From: Thermomonas sp.
Lineage (GTDB): Bacteria > Pseudomonadota > Gammaproteobacteria > Xanthomonadales > Xanthomonadaceae
Assembly: GCA_024711415.1 (NCBI GenBank)
Contig: JANJSW010000084.1
Coordinates: 1-21,035 of the forward strand
Length of the DNA stretch: 21,035 nucleotides
Reading direction: 5' to 3'
Position 1 is the stretch's first letter. Each line of letters starts with the position of its first letter. The notes under the pieces are model-generated. The model saw nothing but the letters and a program-made list of their open reading frames with translations. It searched no databases and was not told the DNA's origin. This document shows positions 8,601 to 15,705 of this stretch, in pieces. Both the position numbers and the translations under genes were made by a program.

Positions 8601-9200
8601 TCAGCCGCCCACGGCCTTGCGCACCGCGGCGACGAACTCCGGATCCGGCTGGGTGCCGATCTTCTCGGTGCGGGCGAGGATGCGGCCGTTGGCGTCGACC
8701 AGAATCAGCATGCTGCTGTGGTTGAACTCGCCGTCGGCCAGCTGGCGGTAGCGGATGCCGAGCACCGCGGCCACCGAGCGCACGTCGTCCGCGGGCGGCG
8801 TGGCCAGCGTCCAGCGGCTGAGGTCCAGTTTGCGCTGGTCTACCACCTTTTTCAGCGCGGCCGGGGTGTCGCGGGCCGGATCCATGCTCACCAACAGCAC
8901 GCCCAGGCGCTTCTGCTGGGCCGGCGTGAGCTGGCGTTCGACCGCCTTGCCGGACTCGATGATCAGCGGGCAGATGTACTGGCAGGAGGTGTAGAACATC
9001 GACACCAGCCGCGGCTTGCCGCGCAGCGCGCGCCAGTCGCGGGTCTGGCCCTGGTTGTCGGTCAGCGGCAACGGCAGCTGGTAGATCGAATCGCCCGGCA
9101 GCGGCGGGGCGGGCTGGCCGGCGACAGCCAGATTGGCGAAGCCGAGCAGCAGGGTGGCGGCGATGCCGCGCAGCAGGTGTTTCATCGCAAGCATTGTCAT
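8601..9200 (-). CDS. SCO1/SenC/PrrC-family copper chaperone
   Basis: A 199-residue thioredoxin-fold copper protein, exported by a signal peptide or anchor at about residues 6-28 (MKHLLRGIAATLLLGFANLAVAG), probably facing the periplasm. The copper motif CXXXC is in YTSCQYICPLI and the third ligand His in GEFNHSSMLILVD. The VSMDPARDTPAAL block is also typical. The start at 9200 overlaps the nirV stop (ATGA) and has AGGAG upstream; ATG 9185 is an alternative. SCO proteins deliver copper to CuA oxidase. Here the gene sits in the nirK operon rather than with an oxidase, which suggests, as inference, a role in loading NirK or redox care of its copper sites. Confidence 0.88.
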   Translation of the reverse strand: MTMLAMKHLLRGIAATLLLGFANLAVAGQPAPPLPGDSIYQLPLPLTDNQGQTRDWRALRGKPRLVSMFYTSCQYICPLIIESGKAVERQLTPAQQKRLGVLLVSMDPARDTPAALKKVVDQRKLDLSRWTLATPPADDVRSVAAVLGIRYRQLADGEFNHSSMLILVDANGRILARTEKIGTQPDPEFVAAVRKAVGG

Positions 9201-9991
9201 GGCGCGCTCCTGGCGCAGCGGAAGCCCATGTTGGCGGTGGTGTCGCGGCCTTCCAGGGAAGACAGCATCGCCACCCGCATCATCACCGCGTAGTTTTCGC
9301 GGTCGTCCATCGACAGCGCGCCGGCGCCGCAGAACTTGCCCTTGTCGGGATCGCCCTGGGTGCGGTTGTCGCTGTCGACCATCAATGAGGAAGCGTCCTC
9401 GGTCCATTCCCAGACCAGCCCGTGCAGGTCATGCACGCCGTACACGTTGGGCGCCTGCATGCCCACCCTGGGCAGGGCTTCACGCGACGAGCGCGAGTAC
9501 CAGCCGAGGATGCGTTCGCGCCACGCGGGATCCTGGCGGGCATCGGCATGGGTCTCGTCCGCCGCGGCGGCATATTCCCATTCGTTCCAGGTCGGCAGGC
9601 GCGCACCCAGCCAGCTGCAGTAGGCATCGGCCGCGAACCAGCTGACCCACACCACCGGGCGGTCAGGCAGCGCATTCGGGCCGAGCGTATCCGGCCCGGC
9701 CCAGTGCGAGAGATAGCGCCCTTCGGCGAACACGCTCGACACCCGGTCGCGCCGCCACTCCGGGTGGCGCTTCAGGAATGCCTGGAAGTCGGCGTTGGTC
9801 ACCGGCTTGCGCATCAACGCGAAAGGCTTGATGCGCACGCCGTTTTTCGCATCCTCGTAGCGCAGCACCGACTTGAACTGGCCGCCCGGCAGCCCGGCAT
9901 ACCGCCCTGCCACCAGGCCGGCCGCGAGGCCGGCGAGGGGCAGGATCACGAGGCCCAGAACCAGAAGCGGGGCGGTCAGCCGCTTGCGCAT
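9197..9991 (-). CDS. nirV: NirV-like SUMF1/formylglycine-generating-enzyme-fold protein
   Basis: A 264-residue protein with an N-terminal membrane anchor or signal at about residues 7-29 (LTAPLLVLGLVILPLAGLAAG) and then an FGE/SUMF1-sulfatase fold. Signature blocks are MRKPVTNADFQAFLKRHPEW, RPVVWVSWFAADAYCSWLG, RLPTWNEWEYAAAA, GVHDLHGLVWEWTED and NMGFRCARS. NirV proteins are known as partners of nirK in Rhodobacter and relatives; their role is unclear. The catalytic cysteine arrangement of true formylglycine-generating enzymes is not evident. The start at 9991 is chosen because it directly precedes the signal segment and lies 4 nt after the nirK stop; longer in-frame starts would run into nirK. 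Confidence 0.87.
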   Translation of the reverse strand: MRKRLTAPLLVLGLVILPLAGLAAGLVAGRYAGLPGGQFKSVLRYEDAKNGVRIKPFALMRKPVTNADFQAFLKRHPEWRRDRVSSVFAEGRYLSHWAGPDTLGPNALPDRPVVWVSWFAADAYCSWLGARLPTWNEWEYAAAADETHADARQDPAWRERILGWYSRSSREALPRVGMQAPNVYGVHDLHGLVWEWTEDASSLMVDSDNRTQGDPDKGKFCGAGALSMDDRENYAVMMRVAMLSSLEGRDTTANMGFRCARSAP

Positions 9992-9995
9992 GGCC

Positions 9996-11522
9996 TCAGT
10001 GACCCTCCGAGGCGTTGGCCGGCTTGGCGGCGCGAGCCGCGGCGGCATCGGCCTTGCTGATCTGGCCACCCGGGTTGCCCCAGCTGTTGAGCACGTAGGT
10101 GGAGATGTTGGCCACCTCGTCATCGGTCAGCTGGCTCATCGGCGGCATGTTGGAGTTGTAGTCCTTGCCGTTGACCTTCACCGGACCGACCAGGCCGTGC
10201 AGGATGATTTCCGGCACGCGCTTCGGGTTGGCCTTGATGTAGTCGGAGTTGGCCAGCGGCGGGAACACGCCCTCCATGCCCTTGCCGTCGGCGCCGTGGC
10301 AGGTGGAGCAGGTGCCGGCGAACACCACCTTGCCGGCCGCGATCTGCTCCTCCTTGGTCAGGGTGCCGGCCTTGGCGGAGGCAGCGGCCACCGATACCGG
10401 CGCGCGGCTGGTGCCGGCGACCTGGTCACCCAGGTAGACGGCATCCACTTCCTTGCCCGAGTAGATGTCCTTGCGCTCCTTGCCTTCGGCCTGGAGGATC
10501 GCCAGCGCGCCCTTGTTGAAGGCGCGGAAGATGCTGTGGTCGACCAGCACGTAGCTGCCCGGCACTTCCATGTGGAAGTCCATCATCGCCGCGCCGCCGG
10601 CCGGGATCAGCGTGGTCTGCACGTTCTCCTGGAACTTGGTGCCGCCCTCGTACCAGACCTTGTCGAAGATCTCGCCGATGACGTGGAAGCTGGACACCAG
10701 GTTGGGGCCGCCGTTGCCGACGTACAGGCGGACCTTCTCGCCGGTCTTGGCCTTGAGCGCCTTGTCGCCGGTCATCGAGCCTTCCATGCCGTTGAACAGC
10801 ACGTAGGTCGGGTGCTCGTCGATGGCCTTGTTCATGTCAAAGCCCTGGTGGCCCTTCTCGCGGTACTTGCCGGTCGTGTAGAAGTCGCCCTGCATCACGT
10901 AGTACTCGCGGTCCACCGGCGGCAGGCCTTCCGGCGGCTCGACCAGGATCAGGCCGTACATGCCGTTGGCGATGTGCATGCCCACCGGTGCGGTGGCGCA
11001 GTGGTAGACGTACAGGCCGGCGTTGAGCGCCTTGAAGGTGAAGCGGCTGACGTGGCCGGGCGCGGTGAAGCTGGCGGCGGCGCCGCCGCCGGGACCGGTG
11101 ACGCCGTGCAGGTCGATGTTGTGGGGCATCTTGCTGTCCGGCATGTTGCGCAGGTGGAACTCCACCGTGTCGCCCTGGCGCACGCGGATGAAGCTGCCCG
11201 GCACGGTGCCGCCGAAGGTCCAGAACGTGTAGCTCACGCCTTCGGAGATTTCCATGTCCTTCTCGACCACGTCGAGCGAGACGATCACCTTGGCGGGCTG
11301 GCTACGGCCGGTTGCCGGCGGCACCAGCGGGGGCGAGGTCAGCACGGCCTGGATGGGCTCGCCCACCGGCGGACCGAAGTCGCCCTTGGCGGAACCACCG
11401 GTGTCTTCCTTCTGGACGGCGCCGTTCGGGGCCGGGTTCGGCTGCTCGATGCGGCAGGCTGACAGGCCCAAGGTGGCCGCGACGGCCAAGGCCAGGGTGG
11501 CATACCGGACTGCGGGTTTCAT
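9996..11522 (-). CDS. nirK: Copper nitrite reductase NirK with fused C-terminal cytochrome c domain
   Basis: Reduces nitrite to nitric oxide in denitrification. The 508 residues begin with a lipoprotein-type signal (LGLSAC, C23), so the enzyme is probably tethered to a membrane on the periplasmic side. Two cupredoxin domains follow (about 75-345). Type 1 copper ligands are H134, C175, H183 and M188; type 2 ligands are H139, H174 and H329. Catalytic residues matching Asp98 and His255 of other NirK are D137 (HNIDLH) and H280 (SSFHVIGE). After a linker, residues 393-490 form a class I cytochrome c with CSTCH at 405-409 and a likely axial Met in [10 protein letters not shown]. This heme-tethered architecture is known from Ralstonia pickettii NirK, where the domain is thought to deliver electrons. 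It has an FNR/DNR box 71 nt upstream and is first gene of nirK-nirV-sco. Confidence 0.96.
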   Translation of the reverse strand: MKPAVRYATLALAVAATLGLSACRIEQPNPAPNGAVQKEDTGGSAKGDFGPPVGEPIQAVLTSPPLVPPATGRSQPAKVIVSLDVVEKDMEISEGVSYTFWTFGGTVPGSFIRVRQGDTVEFHLRNMPDSKMPHNIDLHGVTGPGGGAAASFTAPGHVSRFTFKALNAGLYVYHCATAPVGMHIANGMYGLILVEPPEGLPPVDREYYVMQGDFYTTGKYREKGHQGFDMNKAIDEHPTYVLFNGMEGSMTGDKALKAKTGEKVRLYVGNGGPNLVSSFHVIGEIFDKVWYEGGTKFQENVQTTLIPAGGAAMMDFHMEVPGSYVLVDHSIFRAFNKGALAILQAEGKERKDIYSGKEVDAVYLGDQVAGTSRAPVSVAAASAKAGTLTKEEQIAAGKVVFAGTCSTCHGADGKGMEGVFPPLANSDYIKANPKRVPEIILHGLVGPVKVNGKDYNSNMPPMSQLTDDEVANISTYVLNSWGNPGGQISKADAAAARAAKPANASEGH

Positions 11523-11593
11523 CGTGTGATTACCTTTTGGAGTGATGTGTCGTTGTTGGCGGCAAGCATCGTTCGTCGGCGGGGTTTTGCATG

Positions 11594-11607
11594 TTGATCC
11601 AGGTCAA
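11594..11607. promoter_or_regulatory. FNR/DNR-type box of the nirK promoter
   Basis: TTGAT-CCAG-GTCAA (minus strand TTGAC-CTGG-ATCAA) matches the FNR/DNR consensus. Class II spacing puts the nirK start near 11559, giving a leader of about 37 nt with AAAGG before ATG 11522. The -10 at the right place (GATGCT) is weak, so the promoter depends on the activator if real. Confidence 0.75.
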
Positions 11608-11643
11608 ACCCGGCAGGCCGCCGCGCGGCGGCAACGCTGTCGC

Positions 11644-11657
11644 TTGATCTGCATCAA
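11644..11657. promoter_or_regulatory. FNR/DNR-type box, probably for the plus-strand accessory operon
   Basis: TTGAT-CTGC-ATCAA has both half-sites exactly at consensus. It lies 58 nt before the ATG of the barrel gene at 11716, implying a plus-strand start near 11692. Its centre is 50 bp from the nirK-side box, so the two could also act together on nirK. Confidence 0.78.
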
Positions 11658-11715
11658 CATGCGGGCCCTGCGAAGCGCAGAACCTTGCGCCACGCATCCA
11701 GAACCGGCACCCCCG

Positions 11716-12933
11716 ATGGCGAACCATACACGAGTGATTTCCATTCTTGTCATCACGTTGGCGGCGGGTTTCCCGCTGCATGCAGCCGAGCCACCCAAGG
11801 CCGCACTGGAGTGGGATCTGCGCCTGCGCCACGAGCAGGTGGACGACGCCGGCTTCAGTCGCCACGCCAACGCCAGCACAGCGCGCCTGCGCGCCGGCTT
11901 GAGGTTGGCCCTAGCGGCTGGCTGGACCGTGCTGCTGGAAGGCGAGGGCGTGGCCGGCGCCGGCAACTACAACAGCGGTGCGAACGGCAAGGTGGCGTAC
12001 CCGGCCGTGCTGGATCCGACCGGCGCCGAGCTCAACCAGGCCTGGGTGGGATGGAAGGGCACGCAAGGTGGCGTGACGGTTGGCCGCCAGCGCATCGCGC
12101 TGGACAACCAGCGCTGGGTGGGCGCGGTGGGCTGGCGGCAGAACGAGCAGACCTTCGACGCGCTGGGCGCGCAGTGGAAGCCGCGCACGGATCTGGCGCT
12201 GCAGTACTACTGGCTGGACCGCGTGCACCGGGTCGCCGGCGACAAGGCGGTCAACCGGCTGGCGCGCGAGCGCGACCTCGACAGCCACCTGCTCAACCTT
12301 GCGTGGAAGCGCGGCGCGCAGCAGCTGGTCGGTTATGCCTATCTGCACGACGACCGCGACGTCGCATCCGCTTCCACCGCTACCTATGGCGTGCGTTGGA
12401 CTGGTGTCGCCGGGCAGGGCGGACAGGGCTTCGGCTGGACCGCGGAATACGCGCGGCAGACCGACCATGCGCGCAACCCGGCCACTTTCGGCCTCGACTA
12501 CTGGCTGCTGGAACCCAGCTGGACCCGCGGCAAGACTACCCTGCGCGCCGGCTGGGAGCGGCTGGGCAGCAATGGCGCGGTGGCGGTGCAGTCGCCGCTG
12601 GCCACGCTGCATGCGTTCAACGGCTGGGACGACCAGTTCGGCACCACCCCGGCGAAGGGGTTGGAAGACCGCTATCTGGGTGCCAACGGCAAGTTCGGCA
12701 GCGGCAAGCTGGATGGCAAGCTCGGCTGGGCGCTGGCGTGGCACGACTATCGCGCCGATGACGGTGGCCTGCGCTACGGCAGCGAGTGGAATGCGTCGTT
12801 GGGCTTCCCGCTCCCGGGCGGCCTCAGCGGGCTGGTCAAGTTGGCCGACTATCGCGCCGACGGCTTCGCGCGCGACAACCGCAAGCTCTGGCTGCAGGTG
12901 GAATGGCGCGGCGCGCGGACGCTGGCGCCATGA
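11716..12933 (+). CDS. Outer-membrane beta-barrel of the alginate-export (AlgE-like) family
   Basis: A 405-residue protein with a signal peptide (about residues 1-25, VISILVITLAAGFPLHAAE). Repeated amphipathic strands ending in aromatic residues follow, for example ALEWDLRLRHEQVD, RLRAGLRLALAAGWTVLLEG, NQAWVGWKG, VTVGRQRIALDNQRWVGAVG and a C-terminal strand LWLQVEWRGA. The order resembles proteins annotated as alginate export family, which in many denitrifiers have nothing to do with alginate. The substrate is unknown; passage of nitrite, copper or another anion is only a guess from its place opposite nirK and behind an FNR-type box. I chose ATG 11716 because the signal peptide starts there; upstream in-frame codons would cover the FNR boxes. 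The downstream DUF2249 gene overlaps by 4 nt. Confidence 0.82.
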   Translation: MANHTRVISILVITLAAGFPLHAAEPPKAALEWDLRLRHEQVDDAGFSRHANASTARLRAGLRLALAAGWTVLLEGEGVAGAGNYNSGANGKVAYPAVLDPTGAELNQAWVGWKGTQGGVTVGRQRIALDNQRWVGAVGWRQNEQTFDALGAQWKPRTDLALQYYWLDRVHRVAGDKAVNRLARERDLDSHLLNLAWKRGAQQLVGYAYLHDDRDVASASTATYGVRWTGVAGQGGQGFGWTAEYARQTDHARNPATFGLDYWLLEPSWTRGKTTLRAGWERLGSNGAVAVQSPLATLHAFNGWDDQFGTTPAKGLEDRYLGANGKFGSGKLDGKLGWALAWHDYRADDGGLRYGSEWNASLGFPLPGGLSGLVKLADYRADGFARDNRKLWLQVEWRGARTLAP

Positions 12934-13148
12934 AGAAACTGGATCTGCGCGCGCTGCCGGCGCCGGAGCCGCTGATGCAGGCATTGGCCGCGGCCGATGC
13001 CCTGCAGCCGGGGCAGGCGCTGGAAGTGCTGACGCCGCTGTTGCCGGCGCCACTGCTGGAGGCGCTGGAAGCGCGCGGCCTGCGCTGGCGCAGCGAGCCC
13101 TGCGCGGACCACGGCACCTGGGTGGCGATCCTGCGGCCTGCCGCTTGA
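12930..13148 (+). CDS. DUF2249 domain protein
   Basis: A 72-residue cytosolic protein consisting of one DUF2249 domain: KKLDLRALPAPEPLMQALAA at the start, then a middle LEVLTPLLPAPLLEALEARG and a final GTWVAILRP strand. The domain is found in denitrification and NO-response clusters, alone or fused to other domains, and its biochemical function is not established. The start codon overlaps the barrel stop (ATGA), so it is translationally coupled. There is one cysteine and no obvious metal site. Confidence 0.82.
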   Translation: MKKLDLRALPAPEPLMQALAAADALQPGQALEVLTPLLPAPLLEALEARGLRWRSEPCADHGTWVAILRPAA

Positions 13149-13158
13149 TGTCGGTACG

Positions 13159-14412
13159 ATGACCAAGCTGGCGATGCAGCAGGCGCCGACGCCGGCCACG
13201 CCGCGGCGGTTCCTGCTGTCGGCGTCGCTGTGGGGCGTGGTTGCCGGCGTGCTGCTGGTGGTCGATGGCGGCGCGGCGCTGGCGTCGCGCTGGGGCGGCG
13301 CCACCCTGGCGCTGGTGCACGCGCTGGCGCTGGGCGTGCTGGGCAACGCGATGTTCGGCAGCCTGCTGCAGTTCCTGCCGGTGGCGGCGGGTGCGCGTGT
13401 GCGCGGTGGGCGTCCGGCGGCGTGGTTGCTGCATGCGCTGCTCAATATCGGTGCGCTGCTGCTGGTGTGGGCGCTGCGCCAGCCGGCGCTGCTGGCGCCG
13501 AACTGGGGCGGCCTGCTGCTGGTGGCCGCGTTCATCCTGCTGGCGACGCTGGTGCTGCCGGGGCTGGCCGGTGCTGCAGGGCAGGTGCTGCTGCGCTGGG
13601 GAATCGGCTGTGCGATCGCCGGCGGGCTGGTGGCGGCGTTGCTCGGGCTGTCGCTGGCACTGGCTATTGCTGGTGTCTGGCGAGTGCCGCTGCTGCCGCT
13701 GACCGATGCCCACGCCGGCTGGGGCGTGCTGGGCTGGGTGCTGGCGCTGTTGGTGGCGGTGGCGCGGGTGGTGATGCCAATGTTCCAGGGCGTGGCGGCG
13801 GTGCCCGCGCGCTTGCAGGCGGGTTGGCAGTTGGCGCTGTACGCGCTGCTGCTGGCGGCGCTGGCGATGGCGCTGCGTGGCGAGTCGGTGCCGGCCCTGC
13901 GGATGGGTGCGGGACTGCTGGTGCTGGCCGTCGCGCTCGGTGGCCTGCTGGTGCAGTTGCGCGCACCGAAACTGCGGCGTGCGCCGCTGACGTATTTCTG
14001 GATGGCGGGTTTCGCCGCGCTGGCCGCGGCGGCCTGCGCGCTGCTGGCGGGCGGCGAGGACAACCTGCTGCTGGCGGGCCTGCTGGCGCTGGCGATCGGG
14101 CTGCCGCTGCTGGTCGCCGGCATGCAGCTGGAAATTTCCGCCTTCCTCGGCTGGATCGACCTGCAGCGGCACTGCGGGCGCGGGGTGCGCCTGCCGGGCG
14201 TGCAGCTGCTGCTGCCGGCGCGCGACAAGACCATCGTGCTGGCGCTGCACGGGCTGTCCGCGATGGCGTTGCTTGCCGCCACGGCGCATCCTGCGCTGGC
14301 GCGGCTGGCCGGCAGCGCGCTGCTGCTGGCGCATGCAGCGGGCTTCGTCGCGTTGTGCGGCGTCGACTGGCGCCGCACCCGTTTCATCCGCGGTTTGAAG
14401 GAGCAGGGATGA
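13159..14412 (+). CDS. Polytopic NnrS/heme-copper-oxidase-like membrane protein
   Basis: A 417-residue protein with about 12 hydrophobic helices. Two spaced motifs stand out: LALVHALALGVLGNAMFGSL followed by LQFLPV (H54), and DAHAGWGVLGWV followed by VARVVMPMFQG (H185). The pattern His-x3-LG...Gxx(L)QxxPV and HxxxGxxGW...PMFQ is shared by NnrS and related heme-copper-oxidase-like proteins, where histidines hold heme. It could therefore be a heme membrane protein dealing with nitric oxide, but that is inference. It lies 10 nt after the DUF2249 gene with no clear ribosome site (Met at 13174 is an alternative), and its stop overlaps the DGC gene start (ATGA). Confidence 0.75.
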   Translation: MTKLAMQQAPTPATPRRFLLSASLWGVVAGVLLVVDGGAALASRWGGATLALVHALALGVLGNAMFGSLLQFLPVAAGARVRGGRPAAWLLHALLNIGALLLVWALRQPALLAPNWGGLLLVAAFILLATLVLPGLAGAAGQVLLRWGIGCAIAGGLVAALLGLSLALAIAGVWRVPLLPLTDAHAGWGVLGWVLALLVAVARVVMPMFQGVAAVPARLQAGWQLALYALLLAALAMALRGESVPALRMGAGLLVLAVALGGLLVQLRAPKLRRAPLTYFWMAGFAALAAAACALLAGGEDNLLLAGLLALAIGLPLLVAGMQLEISAFLGWIDLQRHCGRGVRLPGVQLLLPARDKTIVLALHGLSAMALLAATAHPALARLAGSALLLAHAAGFVALCGVDWRRTRFIRGLKEQG

Positions 14413-14792
14413 ACAAACCGTTGCCGCTGGTGTATTCGTGTTCGGGCTGTTCCAGCGCCGCGCAGATGGCCAACCACCTGGCGCTGCAGCTGGATCGCGC
14501 CGGTGCGGCGGAAATGTCCTGCATCGCCGGCGTCGGCGGCGGCGTGGCCGGGCTGGTGCGCACCGCGCGCAGCAAGCGCCCGATCCTGGCGCTGGATGGC
14601 TGCGTGCTCAAATGCGTGTCGGCCTGCCTGGCCAATGCCGGGGTGGTGGCCGACACCCACCTGGTGCTGTCCGACTACGGGGTGAAGAAACGCAAACACG
14701 CCGACTTCGATGGCGAGCAGGCCAACGCGGTTTATCTGCAGCAGGTATTGCCGGCGGCGCAGGCGCTGGCAGGGGGAAACGACGATGCGTGA
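14409..14792 (+). CDS. DGC domain putative zinc-binding protein
   Basis: A 127-residue protein of the DGC family, named after its Asp-Gly-Cys motif. Cysteines occur in four groups: YSCSGCSSAAQM at residues 10-21, AEMSCIAG, ALDGCVLKCVSACL (DGC plus two more cysteines), giving up to seven thiols in a compact fold. The family is described as metal (zinc) binding, without a firm function. Placement between an NnrS-like protein and a chorismate mutase-UbiT fusion behind an FNR-type promoter suggests a job in anaerobic metal or sulfur handling; that is inference. The start overlaps the previous stop by 4 nt, and its 3' end overlaps the next gene by 8 nt. Confidence 0.83.
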   Translation: MNKPLPLVYSCSGCSSAAQMANHLALQLDRAGAAEMSCIAGVGGGVAGLVRTARSKRPILALDGCVLKCVSACLANAGVVADTHLVLSDYGVKKRKHADFDGEQANAVYLQQVLPAAQALAGGNDDA

Positions 14793-15636
14793 ACGGGCTC
14801 CGGGGCTGACCCCAGTGCGGCTGGCCATCGACGGCGTGGACGACGGTCTGGTGCTGCTGCTGGCGGCACGCACACGGCTGGCGCGGCTGGCTGGACGGCT
14901 CAAGGCCGGCGCCGGCATGCAGGGCCGCGACGATGCGCGCGAGCAGCGCGTCCATCGGCGCGCGGAAACGCTGGCCGGCGTGCTGGGGGTGGCGCCGGCC
15001 ACCGCCAGTGGCGTGCTGGCGCTGGCGATCGGCGATGCCTGCCGGGCACAGGGGCTGCAATCTGATCTGGATCAAGGAGCGGCCCCCGGCGATGGCCGCA
15101 TGATCGCGACCATCATGCACACCCATTCCGATTCCGCGCCGGCCCCGGCGCATCCGCTGCTGCGGCTGGTGCCGCCGCCACGCCGCATCGCGCCGCTGCT
15201 GCGGATCCTGCCTCTGTCCACGCAGAAGCGCCTGCTGGAACGGGCGATGGCGAAGGTGCTGGCGGCGCCGATGGCCGATGGCACCCTGGACTTCATGGCC
15301 GGCCGCCGGCTGGGCATCGAGGTCAGCGACCTTGGCCTGCGTTGGGTGGTGGAACTGCAGGGCCAGCAGCTGGTGGTGGTGGATGCGCCTGCCGAAGCCA
15401 CCGTCCGCGGCACCGCCACCGACCTGCTGCTGCTGGCCGGCCGGCTGGAGGACGCCGACACCCTGTTCTTCCAGCGCCGGCTGGTGCTGACCGGCGACGT
15501 CGAGCTCGGCCTGACCGCGCGCAACATGCTGGACCGGCTGCCGTGGGAAACCGTGCCGCTGGGCCTGCGCATCGCCCTCAACCGCGGCGCCCGCTTCGCC
15601 CGCGCCGCGCGTGGCGCCTATCGCGCGAAAGCCTGA
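14785..15636 (+). CDS. ubiT: Chorismate mutase (AroQ-type) fused to UbiT (SCP2 domain)
   Basis: A 283-residue two-domain protein. Residues 8-92 are an AroQ-type chorismate mutase: R12, R29, K40, D49, R52, E53 and Q89 line up, each shifted by one, with the E. coli active-site residues R11, R28, K39, D48, R51, E52 and Q88. Only the Ser84 position differs. Residues 111-283 match UbiT (YhbT), the SCP2-fold lipid carrier of oxygen-independent ubiquinone synthesis: RIAPLLRILPLSTQKRLLERA, LDFMAGRRLGIEVSDLGLRW and FQRRLVLTGDVELGL. The linker (93-110) has no stop, and no ribosome site suits a separate ubiT start at 15100 or 15115. An FNR-like box lies inside the coding sequence at the domain junction, so UbiT alone could also be made from an internal promoter. 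ATG 14785 overlaps the DGC gene. I know of no described protein with this pairing. Confidence 0.82.
   Translation: MRERAPGLTPVRLAIDGVDDGLVLLLAARTRLARLAGRLKAGAGMQGRDDAREQRVHRRAETLAGVLGVAPATASGVLALAIGDACRAQGLQSDLDQGAAPGDGRMIATIMHTHSDSAPAPAHPLLRLVPPPRRIAPLLRILPLSTQKRLLERAMAKVLAAPMADGTLDFMAGRRLGIEVSDLGLRWVVELQGQQLVVVDAPAEATVRGTATDLLLLAGRLEDADTLFFQRRLVLTGDVELGLTARNMLDRLPWETVPLGLRIALNRGARFARAARGAYRAKA
15062..15075. promoter_or_regulatory. FNR-like box inside the chorismate mutase-UbiT gene
   Basis: CTGAT-CTGG-ATCAA differs from TTGAT-N4-ATCAA at one base. It is centred about 33 bp before CATGAT (15099-15104, four of six to a -10), the class II arrangement. A start near 15110 would yield an almost leaderless mRNA for ATG 15115, the natural-looking N-terminus of the UbiT domain. 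Confidence 0.5.
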
Positions 15637-15705
15637 GCGCAAGCTTGTTCCCGTCGCCCGTGCGGTCGTCGCGCGGGTGTTGCCTGTCCCCGATCCGAAG
15701 AGCCC

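Noticed and set aside
11911..15002. Long minus-strand open frames (717 and 807 codons) opposite the accessory operon
   Set aside because: Compositions dominated by Gln/Arg/His or Ser/Ala runs are antisense shadows; the plus-strand genes have clear domains and overlapping start-stop junctions.
15637..15705. Terminator between ubiT and nadA (CCCG...CGGG arms)
   Set aside because: The pairing is short and imperfect and no T-run follows, so I do not call it.
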